Assembly (NCBI GenBank): GCA_049663345.1
Contig: JBATDG010000075.1
Coordinates: 12,644 to 76,643, forward strand
DNA: 64,000 bases
DNA from: SZUA-365 sp049663345
Lineage (GTDB): Bacteria; Bacteroidota; Ignavibacteria; SZUA-365
Direction of reading: 5' to 3'
The translations under genes were made by a program, and so were the position numbers. The notes beneath the pieces were generated by a model that did not search any database, was not told where the DNA came from, and was given only the letters and a program-made list of their open reading frames with translations. Below, piece by piece: positions 26,357-35,120 of this stretch (positions are counted from its first letter, which is position 1; every line of letters starts with the position of its first letter).

Positions 26357-26379
26357 GTATTCGGGATAGCCGTGCAGTT

Positions 26380-27180
26380 CTAATGCCGTATAAGCACCTT
26401 CCCGGATTTTCGGCCGCTCTTGTTCTCCGCGACCAGGAAATACAGCCCCGACGGTACCTCCGCAATTCTCACCCGCATGCTGTGATTACCTGTTTGCAGC
26501 ATGAGGTCCTGTGCGATGATCATCACTACGCGTCCGGAAATGTCAAAGAGCCTGAGACTGGTCGCGCTGGCCTCACCAAGCATGAGACGAATCGTGAATG
26601 ATTCATCAGCCGGAGAGGGGTAGCCCTCCACCGAAAATAAGGGCAGGGGTTGTTCAAGCAGAACCTCTACTTCGGGAGAGTACTCGTGCTTGCCGTCGAG
26701 ATCGATTTGCTTGAGCCGGTACCGAAGCCGACGACAAGATGCAGCGAGCCCTTCGAGAACGTCGGTGAATGCATAGGATTTCGTCCCTGTCGTGCTGCCG
26801 CTGCCCGGTGTGAAACCGAGGGTTGACCAGGTACCGCTTTCCGCCTTCCGCTGTACTTCGAAGCCGTAATTGCGCGTCTCGGTCTCCGTTGTCCACGAGA
26901 GGACAACGACGTCATTCTGCAGCGCGGCGGAGAACAACATCAGCTCGACGGGAGTCACCGCTGTTCCAGCACAGATGCCTGCAGGATCGGCGAGCGTGAG
27001 TGTGCCGTAGCCGGGATTGTTTGCGAAAATGCGGTCAGCGCATATCTGTGCATTTAAGGGCACGCTTATCGAAGCAGTTGTCGGAATGGCGATGTCGCCC
27101 CGCTGCGCGGAAAGCAAAGCGGGGAGGAGCATTCCGATCAGGAGGAAATGAAAACCCGGAAGCATGATGCGCGGTTTCAA
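26380..27180 (-). CDS. Secreted protein with T9SS sorting domain
   Basis: A 266-residue protein with a signal peptide (FHFLLIGMLLPALLSAQ, about 10-26). A central region VELMLFSAALQNDVVVLSW and ETRNYGFEVQRK is the fibronectin-III-like fold commonly found just before T9SS sorting domains. The C-terminal 80 residues (VEGYPSPADESFTIRLML ... VPSGLYFLVAENKSGRKSGK) are the sorting domain. It overlaps the preceding S74 protein gene by four bases (ATGA on the minus strand), so the two form an operon. It may be a surface partner or anchor of that fibre; that is inference from position. Confidence 0.8.
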   Translation of the reverse strand: MKPRIMLPGFHFLLIGMLLPALLSAQRGDIAIPTTASISVPLNAQICADRIFANNPGYGTLTLADPAGICAGTAVTPVELMLFSAALQNDVVVLSWTTETETRNYGFEVQRKAESGTWSTLGFTPGSGSTTGTKSYAFTDVLEGLAASCRRLRYRLKQIDLDGKHEYSPEVEVLLEQPLPLFSVEGYPSPADESFTIRLMLGEASATSLRLFDISGRVVMIIAQDLMLQTGNHSMRVRIAEVPSGLYFLVAENKSGRKSGKVLIRH

Positions 27181-28919
27181 TGATTTCCCTCCGGCGTTTG
27201 CAGCTGTGCCTGACGCAGCTCGGTTGTCGGCGTTTGCTGCAGATCGCGAACAAGCTTCGCGAGATCGGTGTAGCGGCGATCGTTCTCGCGCTGCAACTGA
27301 GTGAGACGATCCTCATTTACTGCTTGCTGGGCGGCGAGCTGTGTACGGTACTCGGCGACCTGATCGCGCAGGTCAGTGATTTGTCCTTTCAGATCCGCAT
27401 TGGATTCGCGTTCGGTCTTCAATTGTACGTTCAATTCCTGCACGGCATTGACCATGGCCACATTGATCGCATGCATGTTGAATTCCAGGTAGCCGTCTGT
27501 CCCTTCAGAGACGCATTCCGGGAAGACCGTCTGCACTTCCTGTGCGACGAAGCCGATTTCCTGTGTGGTGTAAGGAAGCCTGCGAGGGTTGTCCTTCTTA
27601 TAGTGAAAACGGATGCTGCGGAGTTGGATAATATCCGACAATCCCTTCGCGTAGCTGCCATCGACGTTTTTCAGACGGGCGTCCGAGGAGTTGGTCCATG
27701 ACCCGCCGCCCGGCTTGTAGGCCTGCCCGGTGATCTCCAGATTTCCATTTCGCGCTACGGAAAACACTTCGGTGGTAGAACTGCTGCCGGATGCAGCGGT
27801 AATGATCTTGGCTGTCGAGGAAACGCTTGTGTTGTATGCCCGAATTGTCGGGTTCGAACTGCCCGAAGAATTCGCCTCGACGGCATTGCCGTTGTTCGCC
27901 GTAACGACCAGGGCGTCGCTGGAATTGCTGATGCTGGAAGTGACGGCACGAATGCAATCCTTGGTAGAGCTGGTATTGTCAATATGGAAATATGCGGCAT
28001 CATCGCTGCCAACTTCCTGTATCTCCAGTCCTGCAGTGGGGGTGGCAGTACCGATACCGACATTCCCGTTTTTGAGCACCGTCATTGCATTCACTCGAGC
28101 GCTACTACTTGTTCCAATGCCGATTTCAAATATCGGCTCAGTGCCCACCCAGCTTCCGGCTGTACCGCCGCCGACATTGTACTGACCGAGTGCGAAGCAT
28201 GAGTGGGATTCCGCGCGAGCGTGATTTCCGGTGGCGGTTGAACCTACGCCACTGGCGAGCGCAGATAGTCCCATAGCATTAGAACCTGCCCCAGAGGCGA
28301 CAGAATATTCTCCAACTGCGAACGTGTAGTATCCGCTGGCTTTTGTATCTCTTCCCATCGCGACAGAATTGAGGCCAATGTAGGCATCATCCCATTCCCA
28401 ATATTCGATGGAGCCAGCTCTAAACGCTGCCTTCCCAGGGTAGAACATCATACGCGTGCCGTTCCCCGAGGCCGGGATGGTAGGGGAACCAGGGAGGCCT
28501 CCCTCCACAACAAACCCGCCGTTGCCCTGTACCACAACCGCGCCTGCGTCGGCGGTGATCGTGCGACCGGCTCCCGCGCCTCCCTGATCGTATGCCTGAT
28601 CAAGGGTCACTCCTCCTGTTGAGGGAGTTGTCCATGTCGCCAGCCCGTTCGCATCGGAAGTAAGCACCTTCCCGAGTCCGGGCGTACCACCGCTCATCTT
28701 CAGTTGGCCGTTCACATCCAGCACTGTACTCGGGGTAACTGTTCCTATGCCGACTTTCCCGTCCCCGCGTATGGTGAAGATCGGCGTCCCCGCAGCGGTC
28801 TTCACAGTAAAGCCCTGTGCTGCGCTGCTGCCGGAGAGAGTGGATTCAATGTCCTGCGAAAGGGTCTGAACCGTGGTTAACAGACTGAGGATGAAAACGA
28901 ACAATGTATTTCGCATCAT
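27177..28919 (-). CDS. Tail-fibre-like protein with S74 intramolecular chaperone domain
   Basis: A 580-residue secreted protein with signal peptide LFVFILSLLTTVQTLSQ. It contains collagen-free fibre repeats of the form VGIGTVTPSTVLDVNGQLKM (about 56-75) and NVGIGTATPTAGLEI. A YadA-head-like stretch (residues about 185-235, AMGLSALASGVGSTATGN) follows. The C-terminal domain (about 415-500) has SDARLKNVDGSY and EIGFVAQEVQTVFPE, the hallmark of peptidase S74 trimerisation chaperones of phage tail spikes. It ends in a coiled coil. Such domains normally cleave themselves off after trimer assembly. The start is the first of two ATGs at 28919, preceded by GGAG. Confidence 0.88.
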   Translation of the reverse strand: MMRNTLFVFILSLLTTVQTLSQDIESTLSGSSAAQGFTVKTAAGTPIFTIRGDGKVGIGTVTPSTVLDVNGQLKMSGGTPGLGKVLTSDANGLATWTTPSTGGVTLDQAYDQGGAGAGRTITADAGAVVVQGNGGFVVEGGLPGSPTIPASGNGTRMMFYPGKAAFRAGSIEYWEWDDAYIGLNSVAMGRDTKASGYYTFAVGEYSVASGAGSNAMGLSALASGVGSTATGNHARAESHSCFALGQYNVGGGTAGSWVGTEPIFEIGIGTSSSARVNAMTVLKNGNVGIGTATPTAGLEIQEVGSDDAAYFHIDNTSSTKDCIRAVTSSISNSSDALVVTANNGNAVEANSSGSSNPTIRAYNTSVSSTAKIITAASGSSSTTEVFSVARNGNLEITGQAYKPGGGSWTNSSDARLKNVDGSYAKGLSDIIQLRSIRFHYKKDNPRRLPYTTQEIGFVAQEVQTVFPECVSEGTDGYLEFNMHAINVAMVNAVQELNVQLKTERESNADLKGQITDLRDQVAEYRTQLAAQQAVNEDRLTQLQRENDRRYTDLAKLVRDLQQTPTTELRQAQLQTPEGNH

Positions 28920-29302
28920 AGCCGATCTCCATGAAATGATGACAAGACGGATAAAGTATGGGGTAATTATGATATAGGATAAAATATTGCGCGGGAGATA
29001 CTAAGTCAAATCCGGTCAGGTTGTTCAGGGAGCTGCGTAATTGCAGTACAAGGAAGGAAGCACTGGCCACATCGCATTGATTCATACCCCGTCTCAGGAT
29101 TGCGCTCGCTCGGATGGAAGTGGTCAGTTACGCACACGGGATACTCCACGCCCCGGAGATCTGTGCGCCAGCATCGGTTTCATTTCCCTGATCCTTGCAA
29201 TCTGGCGTCGTCGAGGCATCACATTACGCACAACGCCCGGTCCCTCACGTGGAGAACGGGCGCTGTGCGTTATGTGCGCAATCGTTTTTGAGAATGCAGC
29301 TG
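28920..29302. other. intergenic, promoter region of the S74 gene and a hairpin
   Basis: No gene is evident. The minus-strand gene starting at 28919 should have its promoter in 28930-29000, which is locally AT-rich (aattatgatataggataaaatatt). Copy 3 of the GC hairpin family lies at 29226-29270. Short open frames on the plus strand overlap the hairpin and do not look coding. Confidence 0.5.
29226..29270. terminator. GC hairpin, copy 3, after a lipoprotein gene
   Basis: Arms 29226-29239 and 29257-29270 pair over 14 positions with one mismatch. The apical part (cccggtccctcacgtggag) closely matches copy 4. It lies about 33 bases beyond the stop of the minus-strand lipoprotein gene at 29303. Confidence 0.65.
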
Positions 29303-30304
29303 CTATTGGTTATCCTGAATACAACGAACGGACAACCCCATCCATTTAGGAAGTTGGTTTTGGTAGGTGTTAGCGTAATAACTGACTACCATTCGCATCC
29401 ATCCCCTGGTATTGTCGTATTCGGATTCCGTCGAAGCCCACCAGGTGCCAGCGCTGCGGTAGCCATACATATTGCCGTCGGTTCCTATGTAGCCGCCCGG
29501 GAGCGCGGTGAACCCGGTTGAATTTGTCGCTCCGAGATTCGGGCTTCCCCAGAGACTTGTCCCCTGCTCTTTCAGTTTTCCACCTTCATCGGTACCGAAG
29601 TATGCATAGCCGTATCCGTCTGCAGCGGTCGGCGACATGCCGAGGAAAATAAAGAGCTGTTTCCATTCGGGATTGCTTGCAACATGCCAGCCATCAGGCG
29701 CCAATCCTCGCGTATCGTTGACCGCGTACCAGTTGTACAGCTTTCCATAAATGGTGCCCAGAACGGGGTCATTGTTTGGGTACCGCCATGCGCCCGTTGA
29801 TAAATTTGCCCACGTAGTCGGATCCGTCACCTGCGGAATCTGATCGTTGTTACGGTAATGGTCAACGTTGAGATTGGCGCCAGCCCATACCTGCGTTCCG
29901 ATCGTCACTGGAGTGCAGGGTGACAGTGTGAAGTTCACCGCGTTGCTGGACTTATTCTTCAGCTTTACGGTCACTGTGCCCGCACCGGCTGCGGCACCTG
30001 AAGGCACAAGTACGGTGATCACAGTATTCGACCAGCTGATATATACGGAAGCAGTGATCCCCTTGATGATCACGCTGCTGGTTGAAAGTTTTGAAGTCCC
30101 AAACCCTGTACCGGTGATGGTCAGTACATCACCAATTTCTGCCGCCGTAGGAGCAATTGAGGAGATGTCAGCCCGGCTGGCGGCCGCAGCTTTCATCAAT
30201 CCATCACCCTCAGCGTCAGGTCCGCTCACTTGCTCCTGCTCACTGCAGGAGATGAGTGCCACGGCAAATACTAATGCCATCAGTAGTCGAAAAGAATTCT
30301 TCAC
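29303..30304 (-). CDS. Lipoprotein with IPT/TIG domain and F. succinogenes major paralogous domain (copy A)
   Basis: A 333-residue lipoprotein. The signal LLMALVFAVALISC ends in a lipobox cysteine. An IPT/TIG immunoglobulin-like domain follows (about 45-130, with DVLTITGTGFGTSK and VITVLVPSG). Then comes a domain opening with VTIGTQVWAGANLNV and carrying YGKLYNWYAVND, GLAPDGWHVAS, TGFTALPGG and WWASTES, the Fibrobacter succinogenes major paralogous (TIGR02145-type) domain. I chose the GTG at 30304, preceded by GGAGGA on the minus strand; a longer frame adds 22 unrelated residues. It is a tandem paralogue of the gene at 30738. The function is unknown; probably surface-exposed. Confidence 0.85.
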   Translation of the reverse strand: MKNSFRLLMALVFAVALISCSEQEQVSGPDAEGDGLMKAAAASRADISSIAPTAAEIGDVLTITGTGFGTSKLSTSSVIIKGITASVYISWSNTVITVLVPSGAAAGAGTVTVKLKNKSSNAVNFTLSPCTPVTIGTQVWAGANLNVDHYRNNDQIPQVTDPTTWANLSTGAWRYPNNDPVLGTIYGKLYNWYAVNDTRGLAPDGWHVASNPEWKQLFIFLGMSPTAADGYGYAYFGTDEGGKLKEQGTSLWGSPNLGATNSTGFTALPGGYIGTDGNMYGYRSAGTWWASTESEYDNTRGWMRMVVSYYANTYQNQLPKWMGLSVRCIQDNQ

Positions 30305-30737
30305 GATGTCCTCCGGTGTTTGTATAGGATAGGAAGCGTTTGAATCAGACAGTTTGATTGAAGGATTCAATACTTCGGGTGCTGCATGGTGGCGGCGACG
30401 TCAAGGAACAACGCAGTGGCATAGTGTGCGTCCGGGGTCGGGGATGAATTCCTGCCAGCTTTTCTGCGTTCACACAGGGGAGGCAGGTGTAAGGGCCTGG
30501 AAAGCGTTTGTTGATTGATGCTGACCCTTGTGAGTACCTACGTCAAACATCATCTGCAGAAATAACGGCGTTGTTTAGCCGAATAAATATAAATGCAGGG
30601 AATGAGCCAGTGCTCTGCAGCGTGCAGAGAGCCAGAAAGCTCCTTCGAGCTGAATTGCTCAAACGCACAGCGCCCGTTCCCTCACGTGGGGAACGGGCGC
30701 TGTCGTGAATTTTATTCAGCATGGCGGCAGGGGAGAA
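30305..30737. other. duplicated upstream region plus hairpin
   Basis: No gene. The part upstream of copy A (about 30305-30600) is alignable with the part upstream of copy B (about 31731-31895). Both carry catcatctgcag / catcaactgcag followed by a conserved tgt-tagccgaa block (seen as tcggctaaacaac and tcggctacacaac on the coding strand). So promoter and gene were duplicated together. Copy 4 of the GC hairpin is at 30667-30703. Confidence 0.6.
30667..30703. terminator. GC hairpin, copy 4, after the second lipoprotein gene
   Basis: A perfect 15-bp stem (30667-30681 with 30689-30703) and the seven-base loop tcacgtg. On the plus strand it is followed by cgtgaatttta, and on the minus strand by gcgttt. 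It is 34 bases beyond the stop of the minus-strand gene at 30738, nearly the same distance as copy 3 from its gene. Confidence 0.75.
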
Positions 30738-31730
30738 TTACTGATTCTGCACACAGCGGACAGACATACCTCTTTCTTTGCCGATAGCCATTCTCAGAAT
30801 TTGGGAACTGGCGTAGTGAACACCCCGATACCAGGCTGCACCCCCGGAAACATCATCTGTTGAAGTCCACCAGCCAGCATAGCTTCCAACGAAGTCGAAG
30901 ATAGCACCAACTTTTCGAATCCCTCCTGGGAGCGCTGTAAAACCGGACGAATTCGTTGCACTTGCGTACGCCCATTGCCAGAGGCTCGTCCCCATCTCTT
31001 TCAGTTTGCTTCCTTCCGTCGTTCCAAAGTAACCTCCAGACATATCCGCCTCCGCTTGCGACATTCCCAGGTAAATGGAAAGCGCCTTATAGTCATTGTC
31101 CGAGGCAACGTGCCAGCCGGTAGGTGCGAGACCACGCCCATCATTGACCGCATACCAGTTATACAATCGCCCGTACAGCGGTTCCGTCGAAGCGTCATTG
31201 TTGTAATAACACCACGCGCCTGTAGTAAGACTGCCCCAGACCGTCGGGTCTGTCACTTCGGGAATATCGTCGCCATTGAGGTATTTGGTGACGCTCAGAT
31301 TCGCGCCCATCCATATTTGTGTCCCGATTGTGACGGGCGTGGATTCGAGCACTGTGAAACTGACGGCATTGCTGGCGCTGGTTCCGGCGTTCACGATCAG
31401 CTGGCCGGAAGTGTTCGGGATCCCTCCCGAGGGCACGATCACCTCAATCGCATTTGGTTTCCAACTCGGGTATACGGTTGCCTGAATGCCATTGATCGTG
31501 ACATAGTAGCTCGATCCTTTTTTTGTGCCAAACGAATTCCCTGTGATGGTGATCAGATCTCCGATTTCTGCGGCGTTCGAGGAGATACTCGTGATGGCAG
31601 GACTAGATGCACCCTTTTGCAGTATGGTTGACTGATTGGCGTCCGGATCCGTGGGTGCATTCTGCTCACTGCATGAGATAAGCGCTACGGCAAATACCAA
31701 TGCCGTCAGTAGTCGAAAATAATTCTTCAC
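30738..31730 (-). CDS. Lipoprotein with IPT/TIG domain and F. succinogenes major paralogous domain (copy B)
   Basis: A 330-residue paralogue of the gene at 29303, same strand and same architecture: signal LLTALVFAVALISC with lipobox, IPT/TIG domain (DLITITGNSFGTKKGSS, AIEVIVPSG), then VTIGTQIWMGANLSV, YGRLYNWYAVNDGRG, APTGWHVAS and GFTALPGGIRK. The first 20 residues are almost identical between copies at both DNA and protein level, while the C-terminal domains have diverged. The start is GTG at 31730, preceded by GGAGGA on the minus strand. The function is unknown. Confidence 0.85.
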   Translation of the reverse strand: MKNYFRLLTALVFAVALISCSEQNAPTDPDANQSTILQKGASSPAITSISSNAAEIGDLITITGNSFGTKKGSSYYVTINGIQATVYPSWKPNAIEVIVPSGGIPNTSGQLIVNAGTSASNAVSFTVLESTPVTIGTQIWMGANLSVTKYLNGDDIPEVTDPTVWGSLTTGAWCYYNNDASTEPLYGRLYNWYAVNDGRGLAPTGWHVASDNDYKALSIYLGMSQAEADMSGGYFGTTEGSKLKEMGTSLWQWAYASATNSSGFTALPGGIRKVGAIFDFVGSYAGWWTSTDDVSGGAAWYRGVHYASSQILRMAIGKERGMSVRCVQNQ

Positions 31731-32062
31731 GATATCCTCCGTGATTGTATGGAACAGGAGGCAATTGAACCAGGTCGTTGGTCCGCTTGATTCAATGCTG
31801 TTGATGGTTCGATGGTAACTCCTGAGAATACCAACGCCGATCATCAACTGCAGAAAAAAAAGTGTTGTGTAGCCGAAAAACCTTAAATAAAGTCAGGTGG
31901 GACGCAATTATTGACAATAATTCGGATTTGTAACGCTGATATTACTGCAGATCAGCTCCGGTGGAGGTACTCCTTCAATATGAGTCATCCACATACGTCA
32001 CGGCTGCCCTGCTGATTTTTGCGGGCGCTGCGGGATTTATGAACACATTCAAGGAGCACCCT
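31731..32062. other. intergenic region between divergent surface-protein genes
   Basis: It holds the upstream region of lipoprotein copy B (31731-31895) and the leader of the plus-strand propeller gene. A frame from 31961 is open and in frame with that gene but encodes an implausible N-terminal extension. The palindrome at 31906-31922 is listed separately. Confidence 0.5.
31906..31922. promoter_or_regulatory. 17-bp perfect palindrome, possible operator
   Basis: AATTATTG A CAATAATT is an 8+1+8 perfect inverted repeat between two divergent genes. It contains TTGACA (31911-31916), a perfect -35-like hexamer, though no convincing -10 follows at 16-18 bases. A dimeric regulator could bind here; its identity is unknown. 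Confidence 0.35.
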
Positions 32063-34117
32063 ATGAAAACGAAGTACCGTGTTCTGCTGATTTTCGCGCT
32101 GATAGCAACTGTCAGTCAGGCGCAAGCGCAATGGGAAACATGCAATGAGGGATTGTCAAAAGCGAAAATCGTCTATAAAATCGCTCTTGATGGAACGAAT
32201 ATCTTTGTCAGCTCGCCCGACGGACTCTTCCTCTCCTCCGATCGCGGAGACAACTGGGAGAAGAGGACCTCAGGACTTACCAATGATTCGGTTGTGGCGA
32301 TGGTCGTCAATGGCGGCACCATGCTGGCAGGGACGAGAAGCGGCGTCTGTTCTTCATCAGACAAAGGTGTAACCTGGACCGAATCGAATTCAGGCCTGGA
32401 ACCGAATGTTGTCCGCTGCTTTGCCATAGACGGAAATAATATCTTTGCCGGAACACTAAAGGGGGGCTTGTTCGTCTCAACGGATAATGGTGCGAGCTGG
32501 ACCGCAAAAAACACCGGTCTGACAAACATGAATGTGACGTCAATCGCTTTCATCGGAAATAATATTTACGCGGGTACATCTGCGGGCGTGTTTCTGTCCA
32601 CGGACAACGGCGAAAATTGGGAAACCCGGAATGAGGGACTGTCGAACTGGAATGTGAACCGCATTCTCGTCGACGGAACAAAACTCTACGTCGGTACCTC
32701 CGGGAGCGGAGTGTTTCTCTCTACGGACAATGGCGACCACTGGGTCCAGAAAAAATCGGGTTTTGAGAACCCCACAGTCTATGCTCTCGCCGCCTGTGAA
32801 GGCAAGCTGTTTGCCGGGACTCTGCAGGGTGGATTTTTTCTGTCTGATGACAACGCAGAGAACTGGATACCGAAGTCGAAAGGGCTGCTCATCAACGTTG
32901 TCAATGATATTGGTATCTGCGGCGGAGATATCTTTGCCTGCACCGACGGTGGTGTGTATCTGTCCACGGACTTCGGTGAGAATTGGGTCAGAAAGAACAA
33001 TAATCTCCCCGAAATTGTCCCAACCCTCTTTTCACTCACGGCCTGCGGAGATACACTTCTGCTCGGCGCGACAGGCGTGTTTATGTCGACCGACGGCGGG
33101 GACAGTTGGATCAACCGCAGTACGGGAATGTCAGGATCACAGTTCAGGGGTATGGCCGTCAGCGGAAATCGTATTTTTGCGGGGGCATGGACGACAGGCA
33201 TCTTTGTATCAACGAATAGCGGTATAGACTGGGTTCAGAAAAAATCCGGAATGACAAATACGAATATCATGAGCATTGTTGTCGACGGCGATAAAATATA
33301 TGCAGGCACGTGGGGCGGTGTCTATCTGTCAACTGATAACGGCGAGAGCTGGACGGAAAAGAATTCCGGACTCGCGGAAATACGAATCTATAGATTGCTA
33401 GTGGTCGGCAACAGGCTGTTCGCCGCCACCCGTGGTGGTGGAGTGTATGTTTCAACCGATAGCGGAGACACCTGGATTGAAAAAAATACAGGATTGATGA
33501 ATCCCCTGGTGTATTCTCTGGCCATGAACGGGAACATGCTTCTTGCCGGGACGCTGAGCAGTGGAGTGTTTACATCGACGGACTTCGGCGAAACCTGGAA
33601 CGAAAGCATGCCCGGAATGACAGGTGTGTATATCAATGGGATGGCGATTCGCGGCAATTATATTTTCGCGGCGACATTCGACGGGGTGCTCCTTTCGGTG
33701 GATAACTGCGAAAGCTGGCAGTCGCTGAATACAGGACTAAGGAGTTCCACAGTCGAGTCTATAGCTGCATGCGGCGATAATATTTTCGTCTCCTCGCCGG
33801 CGGGCGTTTCCCGCATACGAATCGACGATATTACAGCGGTTGAATCGAATTCAACGCCAGCCGATTTCCAGATCACACTGTCGCCCAATCCCGTTTCCGA
33901 TGTAGTCACCGTAACATCCCAGGGCCCCGATTTCACGAACCGGAGCATATCAATCTACAATTCCCTCGGAGTGGAGATGATGCGGTATTCAGGAATGGAT
34001 CTCTCCGGTCGCAGGCAGGTGAGTCTCTCTACCAGCGGGTTTCCTCCGGCAGCGTATTACGTCGTGATCACTTCCGGCAAGCAGATCAGTACAGCTGGAT
34101 TTGTGATCGTGCGATAA
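32063..34117 (+). CDS. Secreted beta-propeller (BNR/Vps10-like) protein with T9SS sorting domain
   Basis: A 684-residue protein with a signal peptide (VLLIFALIATVSQAQAQ). About thirteen repeats of roughly 42 residues follow the scheme GxxIFAGTxxGVFLSTDNGExWxxxNxGL. These form the Asp-box/sialidase-like or HCF136/Vps10-like propeller fold. The C-terminus (ITLSPNPVSDVVTV ... FPPAAYYVVITSGKQISTAGF) is a T9SS sorting domain. I chose the ATG at 32063, preceded by AAGGAG, which puts the signal peptide at the N-terminus. It is monocistronic, with a terminator at 34225. It is probably a cell-surface binding protein; the ligand is unknown. Confidence 0.88.
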   Translation: MKTKYRVLLIFALIATVSQAQAQWETCNEGLSKAKIVYKIALDGTNIFVSSPDGLFLSSDRGDNWEKRTSGLTNDSVVAMVVNGGTMLAGTRSGVCSSSDKGVTWTESNSGLEPNVVRCFAIDGNNIFAGTLKGGLFVSTDNGASWTAKNTGLTNMNVTSIAFIGNNIYAGTSAGVFLSTDNGENWETRNEGLSNWNVNRILVDGTKLYVGTSGSGVFLSTDNGDHWVQKKSGFENPTVYALAACEGKLFAGTLQGGFFLSDDNAENWIPKSKGLLINVVNDIGICGGDIFACTDGGVYLSTDFGENWVRKNNNLPEIVPTLFSLTACGDTLLLGATGVFMSTDGGDSWINRSTGMSGSQFRGMAVSGNRIFAGAWTTGIFVSTNSGIDWVQKKSGMTNTNIMSIVVDGDKIYAGTWGGVYLSTDNGESWTEKNSGLAEIRIYRLLVVGNRLFAATRGGGVYVSTDSGDTWIEKNTGLMNPLVYSLAMNGNMLLAGTLSSGVFTSTDFGETWNESMPGMTGVYINGMAIRGNYIFAATFDGVLLSVDNCESWQSLNTGLRSSTVESIAACGDNIFVSSPAGVSRIRIDDITAVESNSTPADFQITLSPNPVSDVVTVTSQGPDFTNRSISIYNSLGVEMMRYSGMDLSGRRQVSLSTSGFPPAAYYVVITSGKQISTAGFVIVR

Positions 34118-34224
34118 AGTAAAAGTGAGTTCCGAAGCCTGTCGGTGCAGCGAAAAGCATTCGTGCAAATCTGCAGAATCTCAAAGCTGACGAGGTAGCC
34201 CGGCTACTATTCGCGTTTTGCGAA

Positions 34225-34256
34225 GGGAGCGGTCATTGGCCGCTCTCACTTTTTTA
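34225..34256 (+). terminator. Rho-independent terminator of the propeller gene
   Basis: Stem gggagcgg (34225-34232) pairs with ccgctctc (34240-34247) through eight pairs with one G-T wobble, loop tcattgg, then acttttttaa. It lies 108 bases after the stop at 34117. Confidence 0.8.
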
Positions 34257-34307
34257 AGACCCTGGAAAGCCGCGAAGCAGAGCCAGTGCTCAATAGGGCG
34301 ATAGCGG

Positions 34308-35114
34308 ATGAAAATACTGATAGGCACTGTGACGCTCTTTTTCGCATATTTAGGAATATCACCTTTTGATGGAATGAGTATGCAATTGTACCCCGGTTTT
34401 CTCGTGATAAATTATCCTCAACCTCTCTGCAGTGACCTGCGAAAAAAAGATGCTGCGACGATATCCATGTCCATCGGCCTGGCTTTCGCGCTTCTTCTCC
34501 TTCTCAATTCCATGGGCGCGGCCTTCGCCCAAATCCCGGTATCGCCGAATAAGCTCGACAGCAAGGGCGAGCGGGTGGGAACGTGGACGATCCTTTTCGA
34601 TAAGGACATGAAGACTATTGAGAATCCCGACTCCGCTGCCTTTTATTCCGTCATGACATTCAAGGGCGGGAAGATCGTCGGGACTTCACGGAGCTTTTTC
34701 CGCAGCGGGAAGAAGATGTCAGAAATCAGCTACGAGAACGGTCTCGTCGTTGGGACCGTCGTCGGATGGTATGAATCCGGTGGAAAGGAATTCGAGACGC
34801 CGTATAAAAACGGCCTCCCGGACGGAAAGGAAACAATCTGGTTCCCTTCCGGCAAGAAGAGGACCGAGGTGAACTACAAGCAAGGCAGGGAAGAGGGCGT
34901 GCAGACGGAATGGTACCCGGGCGGGTCAAAGAAATCTGAAATCTCTTACAAAAAGGGAGTAATCGACGGCAAGGCGGTCCGCTGGTACGAATCCGGCGCC
35001 CTGCAGACGGAAATGTCGTACAAGGCCGGCAAGCTGCATGGGAAGCGCATCGACTGGCTTGAAAACGGAGAGATAAAATCGGAAACACGCTACGAAAACG
35101 GAAAGAAGCTTTGA
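34308..35114 (+). CDS. Secreted MORN-repeat (YwqK-type) protein
   Basis: A protein of 268 residues (215 if the ATG at 34467 is used). A hydrophobic segment MSIGLAFALLLLLNSMGAAFAQ ends in a signal-peptidase-like site. About six MORN-variant repeats of 22-23 residues follow, such as GWYESGGKEFETPYKNGLPDG and EWYPGGSKKSEISYKKGVIDG. Databases often label such proteins YwqK-family antitoxins, but there is no toxin partner here and the name should not be taken literally. The true start is unclear: the frame from 34308 puts two hydrophobic stretches at the N-terminus, and neither start has a strong ribosome-binding site. It ends six bases before the peptidase gene, so they are probably cotranscribed. 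Confidence 0.75.
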   Translation: MKILIGTVTLFFAYLGISPFDGMSMQLYPGFLVINYPQPLCSDLRKKDAATISMSIGLAFALLLLLNSMGAAFAQIPVSPNKLDSKGERVGTWTILFDKDMKTIENPDSAAFYSVMTFKGGKIVGTSRSFFRSGKKMSEISYENGLVVGTVVGWYESGGKEFETPYKNGLPDGKETIWFPSGKKRTEVNYKQGREEGVQTEWYPGGSKKSEISYKKGVIDGKAVRWYESGALQTEMSYKAGKLHGKRIDWLENGEIKSETRYENGKKL

Positions 35115-35120
35115 GGCATC

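Noticed and set aside
34308..35114. Toxin-antitoxin role for the YwqK-type protein
   Set aside because: The label is a database artefact for MORN-variant repeats; the protein is secreted, and the neighbour is a peptidase rather than a toxin.
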